This document shows positions 51,211-60,777 of a DNA stretch of 64,000 nucleotides, one piece after another. A model generated the notes under the pieces. The model did not search any database and was not told the origin of the DNA. It saw only the letters and a program-made list of their open reading frames with translations. Each line of letters begins with the position of its first letter. Within the stretch, counting starts at the first letter, position 1. The stretch is taken from the NCBI GenBank assembly GCA_963803015.1, contig CAWDKV010000011.1:558001-622000 (forward strand), given 5' to 3'. This stretch comes from Berkiella sp963803015 (GTDB lineage: Bacteria; Pseudomonadota; Gammaproteobacteria; Berkiellales; Berkiellaceae). A program made the translations under genes and the position numbers.

Positions 51211-54096
51211 TTAGCCTATACGATATCTGAATTTATTTTCTCTCTCATTTTTATCAGCTAATGAACTCAATCTTCCTGTTTTGTCTAAATTATTCAATTC
51301 CTCTTGATTTTCATTAGTTTGCGCACCAAGGTTGATAAGCACTTCTGCAAAGACCATTTTTTTATCTGGATTATTTTTTATAGCTAGTTTTTGAGCTAAG
51401 TTAAGTCCTTCATCCGAAAGCAAATCTCCCAACATTCTAGAAGCAAATTCAATTCTGATTTTTTCATTTTCTATCGTCTTAAAATACGCTTTAAGAGAAT
51501 CTGTTGAATCTTGCAAATGTTGCATTGATTCATAAAGCTTATAAGCATCTGTAGATTGAATTTTAGGATATTGACTAAACCCGTGTTCTCTCATATCACT
51601 GCTATAATCAACCACATTTGCGACCCCTATCAATTGTAAATTAAGCAAATCTGCTATTAGCCTATCTTGCTCAGCTTTAGTAAATATTTTTTTTGGCACC
51701 TGAGAAGGCGAGCTGCTTTCTCCTGTAATTTTCGCAAGCACTCTGAGTGCAAGATCAAAAGAGTAATCTTCTTCATCTTCTGTATCATATTTTTTCGCAA
51801 ACTCTTGCATTAAATGCTTTGCTTTCGACAGATCACGTTTTAATATAAGATCAAGCAAATTATCTATATAGTGATCCATTATTCGCACATAATCATCCGG
51901 ATTTGATTTTTCCCTATCTGCTCTCTCTTTTTTAAATGACACATGAATGGGCTTCCCTCTTTGCATATTTTCATTCGTTTCTTGTACACCTTTTGGTAGC
52001 GTAGAATCAAATTTTGCTATAGCACTATCTAGTATTTTTGAGACATCTTCTATTCTTTGCTCCCTAATCGCTTTCTCTACTTCATCATAAACTTTACTCA
52101 CAATTTTCTTGCTAGAAAATAAGAAAAGTGTCGCAAACTTCATTCCTACTTCCTTATAAAAATCATTGTTGGGAACTAAATAAGAAGGAATGGCTTCTTT
52201 AAGCATCGATTGCGCCATTTCGTAAAGTGATTGTTTTGCTTTTTCCATATTAGCTGGTGTGAGATATTCTTTTGCTCTATCTTCAAGTAAACGTACAATG
52301 TCTTGATCTCTTGCGCGTTGTTTAGCTCGGAGATACACTTCACATAATAAAATGGGATCAGGGCCATAGGGTTTCATATGAGGTTGTTCAAAAAAATCAC
52401 AATACTGCTTTATAAATTGATATTTATCATCATGGCTCCACAATGAAAATAAAGCTTTAGCTTGTTGTTGCGCCATCTGGTGCGCTACTTCCATTTTCTT
52501 GTCATCAGAGAGTAATTGAACTTCTTTCAATTGAATTGCGGCTTCAAAAAGCCGTACATAGATTGAAATCCATAATGACATTTTAGCACTAGAGCTCCAC
52601 GTGCAATTCTCACCATACTGTTCTGCTAATGGTATAAGCGCCACTTTTTGCATCTTTAATTTCTCAACCATACTCTTGGTAAACGTTCGACCAAAAGTAA
52701 GGGACGATGCGACTTTGGCTTGATCAGAATCCGCTAGAATTTTTGCCACTTCCAATTTGGCTTGTTGTTTTTCTTGACGTTTTCCTTGCAAACGATAAAT
52801 TTCAATACCGCTCTCTTTTGGTCTACTGCGATCAGCTATAAAACAAAAGTCGTTATAAAACCCCACTACCATGTTATGCGTGTCATTTCTTTTAAAAAAT
52901 AACACTGTAGAAATGAGTAGAAGTTGATTGTTTTTTAAATGCTGACTAATCTCTTTATCATCAGCATAAGAAACAATGCTCTCTACATCTTGCTCAACTT
53001 GTTCTAATAGAGTCGATAATTTCTCTTTACCTAAAGCTGCGAATGGAGTATTCAATAATTGTCTTTTCGCTTCTTGCGCTAAAGTCGAAGAAAGAAAGCG
53101 TTGAAATGATGTTCTCAATTGAGAGAGCATGATGGGAGGCCTACTCCCATGTAATTCATACTTTATACCACTTATTTCCCTCTCCCCTCTCGTATCCGCT
53201 CGGTGGGCTAAGAGATGGTTTTGTGACATAGCATTGACGACACCATAAAATTCACGATATCCACTATCGTTAAGCGTTGGCACAGGCATTGCTTTTAATA
53301 TTTCTAGGTTTCTTGCAATCTCTTGATAATATTTGCGATCTTCTTCACGAATTTTTCCGCCGTGATTTAATAACCAACGAAGGTAGTTCACACCGCTTAC
53401 CAATGTTTGGCGCTGCTCATTGCTAAGATACCCTTTTTCCTGAAACTGCGACATACTGTCAATCACAACCATTTGAAAGATGTAGTTAGTTTCATTTTGA
53501 ATTTCAGCATCATCCATTTTAATCTTATATTTATCGAGAAAAGAGATGAGTTCGTCATATTGTTTTTCATTTCGATATGCAAAAACAAAGCTTTGGCTAA
53601 GATTTGGGTACCTTTGTAAAATGAGGGGAATATTAACTTTATCCTTTCGTTTTACAGCATTTACGGCGATGTTGATATTAGGATATTGGTTTTGACTAGC
53701 AACAAGGGAGGGACTAGACAGTAAAATATTGGCTTGCTCTTCATCAATCTCTTCTCTTGCTAAGTAATGATCAATAAAAGAATTAAGACGGCGCTCTCCT
53801 ATTTCTTCACGAAAATCCTCTTCGGGCAAAATACTTAAAAGCGAATGCGTTAATTTTTTATCTCTCGTTCCTAAAACAGAATTGAAAGCGCTTTGTATAA
53901 TTTCATAGTATGATTTCTTTTGCGAATAAGGCACATCAAAGGAATTCCATTCTTCATCTGAAATTTGCTTCCTTTTAGCAATCAAATCAACTATATTATC
54001 TGCATTTAAATCAGGCAATCTTTTCTCAATAGAATAAATTTTTTTTGAGAACGCAGACACTTGTTCTTTGCCCATAATAACCCTCTTATATCCCAC
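51211..54096 (-). CDS. Large protein of unknown function, full-length paralogue of the 8.8-10.7 kb gene
   Basis: A 961-residue protein whose first ~640 residues align with the protein at 8808-10733. Conserved candidate active-site residues are His in YELHGS, Asp in GFYNDFCFIADRS, and Gln/Cys/Trp in EQYGENCTWSSSAKM. The ~320-residue C-terminal extension is helical and charged (FKKERADREKSNPDDYVRIM, LLDLILKRDLSKAKHLMQEF) and lacks recognised repeats. A shorter start (MGKEQVSAF, 18 bases in) lines up better with the paralogue's MGKEAVDAL and may be the true one. No signal peptide or membrane segment. A cysteine-protease-like effector is possible but unproven. Confidence 0.6.
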   Translation of the reverse strand: MGYKRVIMGKEQVSAFSKKIYSIEKRLPDLNADNIVDLIAKRKQISDEEWNSFDVPYSQKKSYYEIIQSAFNSVLGTRDKKLTHSLLSILPEEDFREEIGERRLNSFIDHYLAREEIDEEQANILLSSPSLVASQNQYPNINIAVNAVKRKDKVNIPLILQRYPNLSQSFVFAYRNEKQYDELISFLDKYKIKMDDAEIQNETNYIFQMVVIDSMSQFQEKGYLSNEQRQTLVSGVNYLRWLLNHGGKIREEDRKYYQEIARNLEILKAMPVPTLNDSGYREFYGVVNAMSQNHLLAHRADTRGEREISGIKYELHGSRPPIMLSQLRTSFQRFLSSTLAQEAKRQLLNTPFAALGKEKLSTLLEQVEQDVESIVSYADDKEISQHLKNNQLLLISTVLFFKRNDTHNMVVGFYNDFCFIADRSRPKESGIEIYRLQGKRQEKQQAKLEVAKILADSDQAKVASSLTFGRTFTKSMVEKLKMQKVALIPLAEQYGENCTWSSSAKMSLWISIYVRLFEAAIQLKEVQLLSDDKKMEVAHQMAQQQAKALFSLWSHDDKYQFIKQYCDFFEQPHMKPYGPDPILLCEVYLRAKQRARDQDIVRLLEDRAKEYLTPANMEKAKQSLYEMAQSMLKEAIPSYLVPNNDFYKEVGMKFATLFLFSSKKIVSKVYDEVEKAIREQRIEDVSKILDSAIAKFDSTLPKGVQETNENMQRGKPIHVSFKKERADREKSNPDDYVRIMDHYIDNLLDLILKRDLSKAKHLMQEFAKKYDTEDEEDYSFDLALRVLAKITGESSSPSQVPKKIFTKAEQDRLIADLLNLQLIGVANVVDYSSDMREHGFSQYPKIQSTDAYKLYESMQHLQDSTDSLKAYFKTIENEKIRIEFASRMLGDLLSDEGLNLAQKLAIKNNPDKKMVFAEVLINLGAQTNENQEELNNLDKTGRLSSLADKNERENKFRYRIG

Positions 54097-54292
54097 AGGA
54101 ATTATATAAATAAGACTTACTATTGTTAAAAAAGTTCAGGGAACAAGACCTGGGTAATTGCACTTGTTTTTCTAGCAATTCTAGCGTGAATCTAAGTGTG
54201 CTCAACATCAAGTGGACTCAAATGTAAGCTGATAACAAGCAAGGATCAGATAACTGTTAATCCAGATGATAATCTAGGTGGTAACAGAGCAA

Positions 54293-55627
54293 TTAGATAA
54301 CAACCCTTGGAAGGGTTAAATTCGGCTCATCGATTCTATCATGGTAACTTAAAGCGGGCACCTCTCTTGTACCTGCTCTCGTTTCTACATACCCCTTACC
54401 TTCAGAAAACAGCTCAGCAGAAATTTCTCTTGCATCAACTGAATGGTCACTGAATAAAGGAATACCATACAGCGTAATATCTCCATTACCAATAATTGAT
54501 TTAATGACTTCGGGGTTTTTATTTAGATCACGAAAAGCGTTATCAAAAGACATGCCATTGCTAATATCTTTTAATATATTGGCGTAAACATCTGGGGGAA
54601 AGTCATGAAGAGAATAAGTCGTATTTTCTTTCGCACTATGAATATCATAAATTAAATTTGGGGTTAAAGATAACATGCAATTAAAATTGAACTCAGCATA
54701 CATCGTCATATTTTGTGCGAAACATATTAAAAGCTTTCTTAACTCTTTCTCATCTTTGGTATTTAAGTAATTGTAGATGTCCAATACGCTATTTTCAAAG
54801 CCTTGCTTTTTGGCTTTTTCAAGCGCAATAAAAAACATCAACAAACAAAATCGATTAATAGTTACCAAATTTCCATAAAATATAAGCTCGTTCTTGCTAA
54901 AATTGATTTTTATTTCAGTCTCTTTAAATTTTAATTTGACAGAAAAACAAGAACCTGTTCCACCACAAAAATATGCTGATAATTCTTTTGTTAATTGCAC
55001 ATTAACAGAATAACAATTAAAACATAAGTCAGTAATTTTGAAAAATGTATTAAATTTCCCTTTCAGCTTTGCTTTTCTTAAATCAACCCGCAGTCGTATT
55101 CTATCTTCTCCTTCAAGGGCTTTACTATCTACAAAGCCACCTGGGCAAAAACAAATCACATTTCCATCTAAATTCAAGAGATCTGAGGCAGCCAAACAAT
55201 TTTCATTAAAGACAACTCTGTGTTGTTTAAGAAAGGCATTGCCATAAAAAGCGCCGGAATTGATAATTTTTTTCAAATTCTGAGCTGTGGTCCAGTGATC
55301 AATAACGGGGGAAATAACATAAGGACCGTTCTCATCGCCACAGAGTTTCAAAAAGACTGTCCTGATTTTTGTATTTTCTTCTCTTAACAAAGTGTAAGGC
55401 AACTTTACATTAGTATTGTGTTGGGGTTCCCCTTTTAAATTTAAACCACCAAATTTTTTATGGGGATTATGTTTGTGTCTAAAGTATCTTATAAAGCTTA
55501 GTACTTGAGGGGATGGAGGTATGATTGGTAGAGGTAAAGGAACGGATAAATTTTGAGGCTCAGGTTCTTTCTTACGAGATATCCTAGACCAAATTTTACT
55601 TAAGAAGTTGGTGAGAGTTTCAAACAT
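54293..55627 (-). CDS. Unknown protein (444 aa), possible ADP-ribosyltransferase-like fold
   Basis: No family is recognised with confidence. Residues 20-45 are proline-rich (PLPLPIIPPSP). Residues 111-130, HWTTAQNLKKIINSGAFYGN, recall the H-x-T-x3-N-L-x2-I-x3-G start of DarT-like and other ADP-ribosyltransferase domains, and a strand pair follows (GNVICFCPGGFVD, DRIRLRVDLRKAK). The rest is mixed and Cys-rich. It lies among probable effector genes, so a host-directed enzyme is possible. The ART comparison is by eye only. Confidence 0.45.
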   Translation of the reverse strand: MFETLTNFLSKIWSRISRKKEPEPQNLSVPLPLPIIPPSPQVLSFIRYFRHKHNPHKKFGGLNLKGEPQHNTNVKLPYTLLREENTKIRTVFLKLCGDENGPYVISPVIDHWTTAQNLKKIINSGAFYGNAFLKQHRVVFNENCLAASDLLNLDGNVICFCPGGFVDSKALEGEDRIRLRVDLRKAKLKGKFNTFFKITDLCFNCYSVNVQLTKELSAYFCGGTGSCFSVKLKFKETEIKINFSKNELIFYGNLVTINRFCLLMFFIALEKAKKQGFENSVLDIYNYLNTKDEKELRKLLICFAQNMTMYAEFNFNCMLSLTPNLIYDIHSAKENTTYSLHDFPPDVYANILKDISNGMSFDNAFRDLNKNPEVIKSIIGNGDITLYGIPLFSDHSVDAREISAELFSEGKGYVETRAGTREVPALSYHDRIDEPNLTLPRVVI

Positions 55628-55764
55628 ATTTGAGCAGGTATTAAATGATAAGTGAAATGATTATAATTTAACCAGCTTAAATAAGTCAATTATTGAGAAA
55701 ATACAGATAAATACGAATAATTATTGCAGTTACTCATGTCTCGTCGGTAGCTACTACGAATAGG

Positions 55765-56166
55765 TCAAAGCTTTGGATCACAAGGGTATTTAATAATCAA
55801 CCCTGGCTCTAGCAAATGCTCTCGAGCATTTTTTACAGCGGCGTTATACCAAAAATTACTAAAACCTAAAATTTTTGGATCAGTTGGCATAACATCTATG
55901 ATAACACCCTCGATCTGCCACCTGCATACCACCTGGTCTGCAAGATTATTCTTAAAGCCTAGAGTACGCAAATTCTCTTCAATCTTAGCGAAAGCGCTAC
56001 GGCTATAAACTTCAACTATGGTATCTACATCATAAGTGGGACGAGGTGCCAAAGGATATTCTGCATCCAGTAATAGCTCAACAATGCTTCCACCAACAAA
56101 GATTAATTGTTTTCTTAAAGGTCCTAATTTTTTAGCAACTTGGATAACAATGGGTATATTGCTCAC
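55765..56166 (-). pseudogene. AbiEii-like nucleotidyltransferase, C-terminally truncated
   Basis: A 133-residue frame with the nucleotidyltransferase core: FVGGSIVELLLD (Gly-Gly-Ser at 25-27), PTYDVDTIVEV (Asp46 and Asp48) and VIIDVMPTDPKILGFSN (Asp91). Related proteins known to me run on for a further ~70-100 residues after the PGLIIK position; here the frame ends with PCDPKL and no continuation is seen in other frames. It is therefore probably truncated. Full-length relatives include toxin-type (AbiEii/MenT-like) and uncharacterised proteins; no antitoxin gene is adjacent. Confidence 0.6.
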
Positions 56167-56274
56167 AACTCATTTCCCTTGGTTTTACTCATTTCTTTAA
56201 ATTTTGAAATAAAATGGCGTATCTAATTGATTATTAACGTAATAGTTTGACTGACCAGAATAGTGGTTCTTCTT

Positions 56275-57615
56275 TTAACTCAACCCCATACGCACTGATT
56301 TACTCTTTTCACTAGGCTTTAGAGGGGTAAAATCAAGGATAACCTCTTGACCTGTTCTAATACTGGCATCAATCTCATAGCTGTGTTTTTCTAAACAATG
56401 TGCAAATTCTCGGATAGCTTTTTGCTGAGCGGATGATGAATTAACATTTTTCGTTATCATTTCATACATTTTGGAGATAGTGTAAGGGGTTGGTTTTTTC
56501 AAACCAGGAGAAGCTGCTAGGTATTCTTCAAATGCTTTATTGAGATCTAAAGGAATAGTGCTTTCTCTTCTATATTTTGCCCCTGCTTTATCCTTGCTAA
56601 AAAAGAGGTGCGAGCCATGCTCAAGATATTCCAAGGGATGTCCTAGACCAATTTGCTCTGTTTTCAAGAAGAGATGTTTGGTACCATTAATCAGAACTTG
56701 CCCAAACAGCATATGCGAACTTTCATTTGGTAAAATATCTAAAGTGGGATGTCCACCCCATAAGCGCATATCAATCCCATATTGGCAGCTCTGAAAACTA
56801 GGATGCGTATAATGTGAACTCAAATACCACTGTGGATCGCGCTTATAGGCAAAATCATTGGCCCCTAACAAAAATTCTGGCTGTTCTTTGCCTGTGGCAA
56901 ACCGAGCATAACCCATTAAAAATTGAAACAATTTTTCATCTGGATCGACGATTTTGTAAGATCCTCTATTAAGCTCTTGTTTTGCCTGAATCGCTAAATC
57001 ATGGATATGCCACATCACCGAAACTATTGCTATTAGATATTCTCTTCTTGCGTTCGCATGCACTTTATTGCCACCTACCAAACGGTTGACAGATTTCACT
57101 GTTTTAGTAATCGAGCTGCGGTTTAGCTGATGATAAAGGGGTTTGTGCTCGCTTTTTTTCTTCAGACCAGAGCGCATGAAAAGCTTATTATCCGCGTGAA
57201 TAAGCGAACCTGCGTGATGAGCATCAGCAAAACTTGTCTCCGGCGCATAAATTTTTTGTAAAAAAATGCGACCTTCTTCTTTTAACCAAGGTGCATTATG
57301 CTGCGCCCAAGAGCCCTTTTTTTCTTTTGATGAAGCACTAGAATGAGCTGAGGCTGGAGCCAATGCAGAGGAGGCTACATTTCCGGCTGCATGTACAATT
57401 TGACTTGTTGCTTCAACGACACTTGCCGTTGCAACATTTGCTGCTGTGACAACTGTTTTCTTCGCTGCCCACAAGGCTGCTTTACCCGTGGCTTTAAGTG
57501 CCAGCGCAGCAATACCATCTTTATGCTCTTTTTTATCGTGTTTATCCTTTTTACCTTTTTTATCTTTCCCCACGTCCTTTTCTTCTTTTTTGTCTTTTTT
57601 ACCGAATAAAAGCAT
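56275..57615 (-). CDS. Unknown protein (446 aa) with lysine-rich N-terminus, possible effector
   Basis: The start at 57615 (MLLFGKKDKK) is preferred over a longer frame beginning at 57681. Residues 6-35 are almost all Lys, Asp, Glu and Gly; residues 35-85 are an Ala/Val-rich amphipathic stretch (ALWAAKKTVVTAANVATASV); the remainder is globular. The segment CQYGIDMRLWGGHPTLDILP followed by HMLFGQVLINGTKHLFLKTE recalls uncharacterised Legionella proteins. I assign no function. It ends a run of minus-strand effector-like genes. Confidence 0.55.
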   Translation of the reverse strand: MLLFGKKDKKEEKDVGKDKKGKKDKHDKKEHKDGIAALALKATGKAALWAAKKTVVTAANVATASVVEATSQIVHAAGNVASSALAPASAHSSASSKEKKGSWAQHNAPWLKEEGRIFLQKIYAPETSFADAHHAGSLIHADNKLFMRSGLKKKSEHKPLYHQLNRSSITKTVKSVNRLVGGNKVHANARREYLIAIVSVMWHIHDLAIQAKQELNRGSYKIVDPDEKLFQFLMGYARFATGKEQPEFLLGANDFAYKRDPQWYLSSHYTHPSFQSCQYGIDMRLWGGHPTLDILPNESSHMLFGQVLINGTKHLFLKTEQIGLGHPLEYLEHGSHLFFSKDKAGAKYRRESTIPLDLNKAFEEYLAASPGLKKPTPYTISKMYEMITKNVNSSSAQQKAIREFAHCLEKHSYEIDASIRTGQEVILDFTPLKPSEKSKSVRMGLS

Positions 57616-57823
57616 GATTTTGACTCTTTTGCGCAGGACTAAACAGGCCATTAGAGTAAAATGGTAACAAATGAATGTCAATGAAAAGACAATAATTAGT
57701 TAGCTAATCGTAGACATTTGAAGAAAGGTCATCATATCTGCGTTTTAATACCACTTGTCGGTTCGTTATTAAAAGCATTGGTAATATTTGCTAACATTTC
57801 TCTAGTTTTTTAGGGATTAATAT

Positions 57824-58195
57824 ATGCATTGCCACAATCACATCAATACTAATGCTGTTGCCATTTGTCCAGCTTGTCATAAAGGTATTTGTCAGCATTG
57901 CATACCTCAAGATAGTCTCGTTTCATGCAATGTCGAATCTTGTCAAAAAAGAGCAAAGATGATTGATGATATTATAAATAACAATATTAATATTATTAAA
58001 AAATCTAATCGATCTTTAATTCTTCATCGCTTCACATTAATATTTTTAGGGATTTTCTTTCTCATCATGGGTGTTCTATTTTGGCAAAGCGAAGAATTAT
58101 GGTATGGCATATTTTTTGGTGGTTTCGGCGCTGTTCCCTTTTTCTATGGCATTTATAGCTTAATAAAAAAGAACTTTCTAATTCCTGAATCCTAA
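57824..58195 (+). CDS. B-box-like zinc-binding membrane protein
   Basis: A 123-residue protein. The first 30 residues, starting MHCHNHINTNAVAICPACHK, have the C-x2-H...C-x2-C...C-x2-C spacing of a B-box-type zinc finger (Cys3, His6, Cys15, Cys18, Cys23, Cys26). Two membrane helices follow at about residues 65-85 (FTLIFLGIFFLIMGVLF) and 95-113. Such zinc-finger/two-helix proteins are common and uncharacterised. Its end overlaps the convergent outer-membrane factor gene by 18 bases. Confidence 0.65.
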   Translation: MHCHNHINTNAVAICPACHKGICQHCIPQDSLVSCNVESCQKRAKMIDDIINNNINIIKKSNRSLILHRFTLIFLGIFFLIMGVLFWQSEELWYGIFFGGFGAVPFFYGIYSLIKKNFLIPES

Positions 58196-59611
58196 AACTG
58201 TGGCAGCTTCCCAACCACCACCCAGCGCCTTGATAAGTTGCACACTAGCAACTTGACGCCGTGTATGAATATCAATCAATGCAAGATGCGCTATCAACGA
58301 TGTATTTTGTTCAATCACAACGTCCAAATAAGTTGCAATACCACCTTCATAGCGGTAATTAGCTTGCTGTAAAGCCTTATCCGCGGCTATCGTTGCATTT
58401 GCTTGCGTGACACTTTCCTTTTCTAAATAACGTTGTGCCGCTAAATTGTCTTCTACCTCTTGCAGAGCATTTAATACGGTTTTCCGGTAAGTCGCTACGC
58501 TCTGACAATATGAAGCGTAACTTTGATCAAGTTGCCCCTCTAGATTGCCACCATCAAAGAGCATCATAGTAGCGCTCGGGCCCACCGCCCAATAAAGACT
58601 GGGGGCTTTTAATAAAGAGCCAATGAGCGCGCTTTCAAAACCCAGAACCGTTCCCATTAAGTTAAAATTAGGAAAAAAAGCGGCACGTGCCACGCCAATG
58701 GTAGCATTTGCCGCTTGAACACGTTTTTCAGCTGCTGCAATATCAGGTCGTCGTTCTAAAAGAGTCGAGGGCAATGTGGGTGCAACTGGGACAACTTTGC
58801 TTTGCTGCTTGGATGGCGCAATTGAAAAAGCAGCAGGTGCTTTGCCAACAAGTATAGCCATCGCATGCTCTTGTTGCGCCAAGTTTAATTTGGCATCTAG
58901 TAACATCGTTTTGACATTTTCTAATTGCGTAACAGCTTGATCAACATCTGCTTCCGGCGTAATACCTCCGTTATATCTATTACGTGTTAATTCTAAAGCT
59001 TTTTCGTAGGCATATTGCAATTGCGTTAAAATACGTATATTCGCTTCAGTCCCTCGATATGAAAAATAAGTAGTCGCTAAGCTGGCCTGCAAGCTCAATT
59101 GCACAGCAGCCAAATCATCTCTACTCGCTTGAGCCGTTTTTCTGCTCGCTTTGACTGAGTTTCTTACTTTTCCCCAAAGATCGATTTCATAGGAAAGATC
59201 GGTTCCTAATAGGAAATCATTATAATGATTAACTATTCCAGGATTGGCTATCGTTTTAGAGGTTTGAATGCGCAAGGCATGCGCATCGGCATTAAGAGTC
59301 GGAAAATAAGCAGAGCGCGCTATCTTTAAGGCGGCAAGCGCTCCCTCATATTGAGCAAGCGCAATTTTTATATCTTGATTCGCTGCATTTAGTTCGTCTT
59401 CAAGTTGATTTAAAATAGGATCATCATATACAAGCCACCAGCGTTGCGTGTAGGCATTAGCAAAACTGGGTTGGGCTATTTTCCATAGGGCATCTTCTTT
59501 ATAAGTATTGGGGATAGACATCTTTGGACGTTTATATCGTGGCTCAAGTGAACATCCCCATACAAGCAAGAGCGTGAGCGTGATAAGAGCAGCCAGAGAA
59601 AACGGTTTCAT
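58178..59611 (-). CDS. RND efflux outer-membrane factor (NodT/OprM-type lipoprotein)
   Basis: A 477-residue TolC-like channel. The signal peptide ends in the lipobox VWGC, so the protein is a lipoprotein like OprM. The start of the mature part (EPRYKRPKMSIPNTYKE) and repeats such as LDAKLNLAQQEHAMAILVGK, LPSTLLERRPDIAAAEKRVQ and NFNLMGTVLGFES are typical. It is the last gene of the efflux operon, overlapping the adaptor gene by 4 bases. Confidence 0.93.
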   Translation of the reverse strand: MKPFSLAALITLTLLLVWGCSLEPRYKRPKMSIPNTYKEDALWKIAQPSFANAYTQRWWLVYDDPILNQLEDELNAANQDIKIALAQYEGALAALKIARSAYFPTLNADAHALRIQTSKTIANPGIVNHYNDFLLGTDLSYEIDLWGKVRNSVKASRKTAQASRDDLAAVQLSLQASLATTYFSYRGTEANIRILTQLQYAYEKALELTRNRYNGGITPEADVDQAVTQLENVKTMLLDAKLNLAQQEHAMAILVGKAPAAFSIAPSKQQSKVVPVAPTLPSTLLERRPDIAAAEKRVQAANATIGVARAAFFPNFNLMGTVLGFESALIGSLLKAPSLYWAVGPSATMMLFDGGNLEGQLDQSYASYCQSVATYRKTVLNALQEVEDNLAAQRYLEKESVTQANATIAADKALQQANYRYEGGIATYLDVVIEQNTSLIAHLALIDIHTRRQVASVQLIKALGGGWEAATVLGFRN

Positions 59612-60777
59612 GAGTGAGCTGTCCCTTGTTTTTGCTTCACAATTTCCACTTTGCTACCGGTAACTAAAGAATCAGGGGGGTTAACAATAATTTTTTCTCC
59701 AATAGCAATACCAGAATCAACTTCCACCTCTGTACCAAAATCTCGTGCAATTTTAATCGACTTTAAAGTTACTTTATTTTCCTGATCAACTGTCGCTACT
59801 TGCAACCCTTGCGATCGAAAAATTAAAGTGTTTACCGGTAAGATGACACTTCCTTCTTCCGCTGGTATCGTTAAATGCACTTGCGTATAGCCACCGGGTA
59901 ATAATTCATATTTTGAATTGTCGACTTCAAATTCTGTTAATAATGTGCGTGTAGCAGGATCAATAGCCTTAGCTGTTTGCAATAGTTTTGCAGGGTAACT
60001 TATTCCTGGGTGTTCAGAAAAATGGAGAGTGGCGATAATATCAGGTTTGATACGTGATGAATAATTTTGCGGCACGTTGACATAAATTCGCAACTTATCC
60101 GCCTGTACGATATTAAAAAGTGGCAACGTGGTAGAGCTACTTCCCTCATTAATAAGCGTTCCAATATCTGTCGATCGACTGCTGATAATGCCATCAAAAG
60201 GAGCAACCACGCGCTTGAAACTAACGAGATCTTTTAACATATCACGTCTTGCGCGCGCAGAATTCATTGTTGCTTTTAAAGAAACAGCCGAACTAACTCT
60301 TTCATCTGTTTCCTGCTTTGAAACTGAATTGGTTTTTAACAAATTTTTCCAGCGCTCAGCTGTAGATTGCGCTAAATCATAATTGGCTATAGCTGTATTG
60401 AGATCTGCTTCTGCCTGGCGCAATTGCGCTTCAACTTCTGGAATTTCAATAATCGCCAACAAATCTCCTTCTTTTACCCTACTACCAATATCCACCAACC
60501 ATTTTTTAATATAACCATTGGTACGTGCAAAAATCGTTGCTTCATGCCAGGCAACCACATTTCCTGGCAAAATAAGTTCCTCTTTAGCTTTACCCGGATT
60601 AGCGATAACTGTCGCAACATGATTAATCGCTTGTTTTTTTGTCACCTTGTTCAACGCATTTTCAGATTGGACACGCGCTATAACCCCTACAGTCACAATA
60701 AGCATGGCAATGACAATAAAGCCTGAAAGCTTGGCATGATACTCAGGAGGAATACTTTCTTTCATTTTCTTAAACAT
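59608..60777 (-). CDS. RND efflux periplasmic adaptor subunit
   Basis: A 389-residue membrane-fusion protein with one N-terminal helix (about residues 18-35), the lipoyl-like halves GYIKKWLVDIGSRVKEGDLL and VVAPFDGIISSRSTDIGTLI, a coiled hairpin (RQAEADLNTAIANYDLAQST), and the beta-barrel/membrane-proximal domain. It links the permease to the outer-membrane factor. It overlaps the permease gene by 8 bases. Confidence 0.93.
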   Translation of the reverse strand: MFKKMKESIPPEYHAKLSGFIVIAMLIVTVGVIARVQSENALNKVTKKQAINHVATVIANPGKAKEELILPGNVVAWHEATIFARTNGYIKKWLVDIGSRVKEGDLLAIIEIPEVEAQLRQAEADLNTAIANYDLAQSTAERWKNLLKTNSVSKQETDERVSSAVSLKATMNSARARRDMLKDLVSFKRVVAPFDGIISSRSTDIGTLINEGSSSTTLPLFNIVQADKLRIYVNVPQNYSSRIKPDIIATLHFSEHPGISYPAKLLQTAKAIDPATRTLLTEFEVDNSKYELLPGGYTQVHLTIPAEEGSVILPVNTLIFRSQGLQVATVDQENKVTLKSIKIARDFGTEVEVDSGIAIGEKIIVNPPDSLVTGSKVEIVKQKQGTAHS

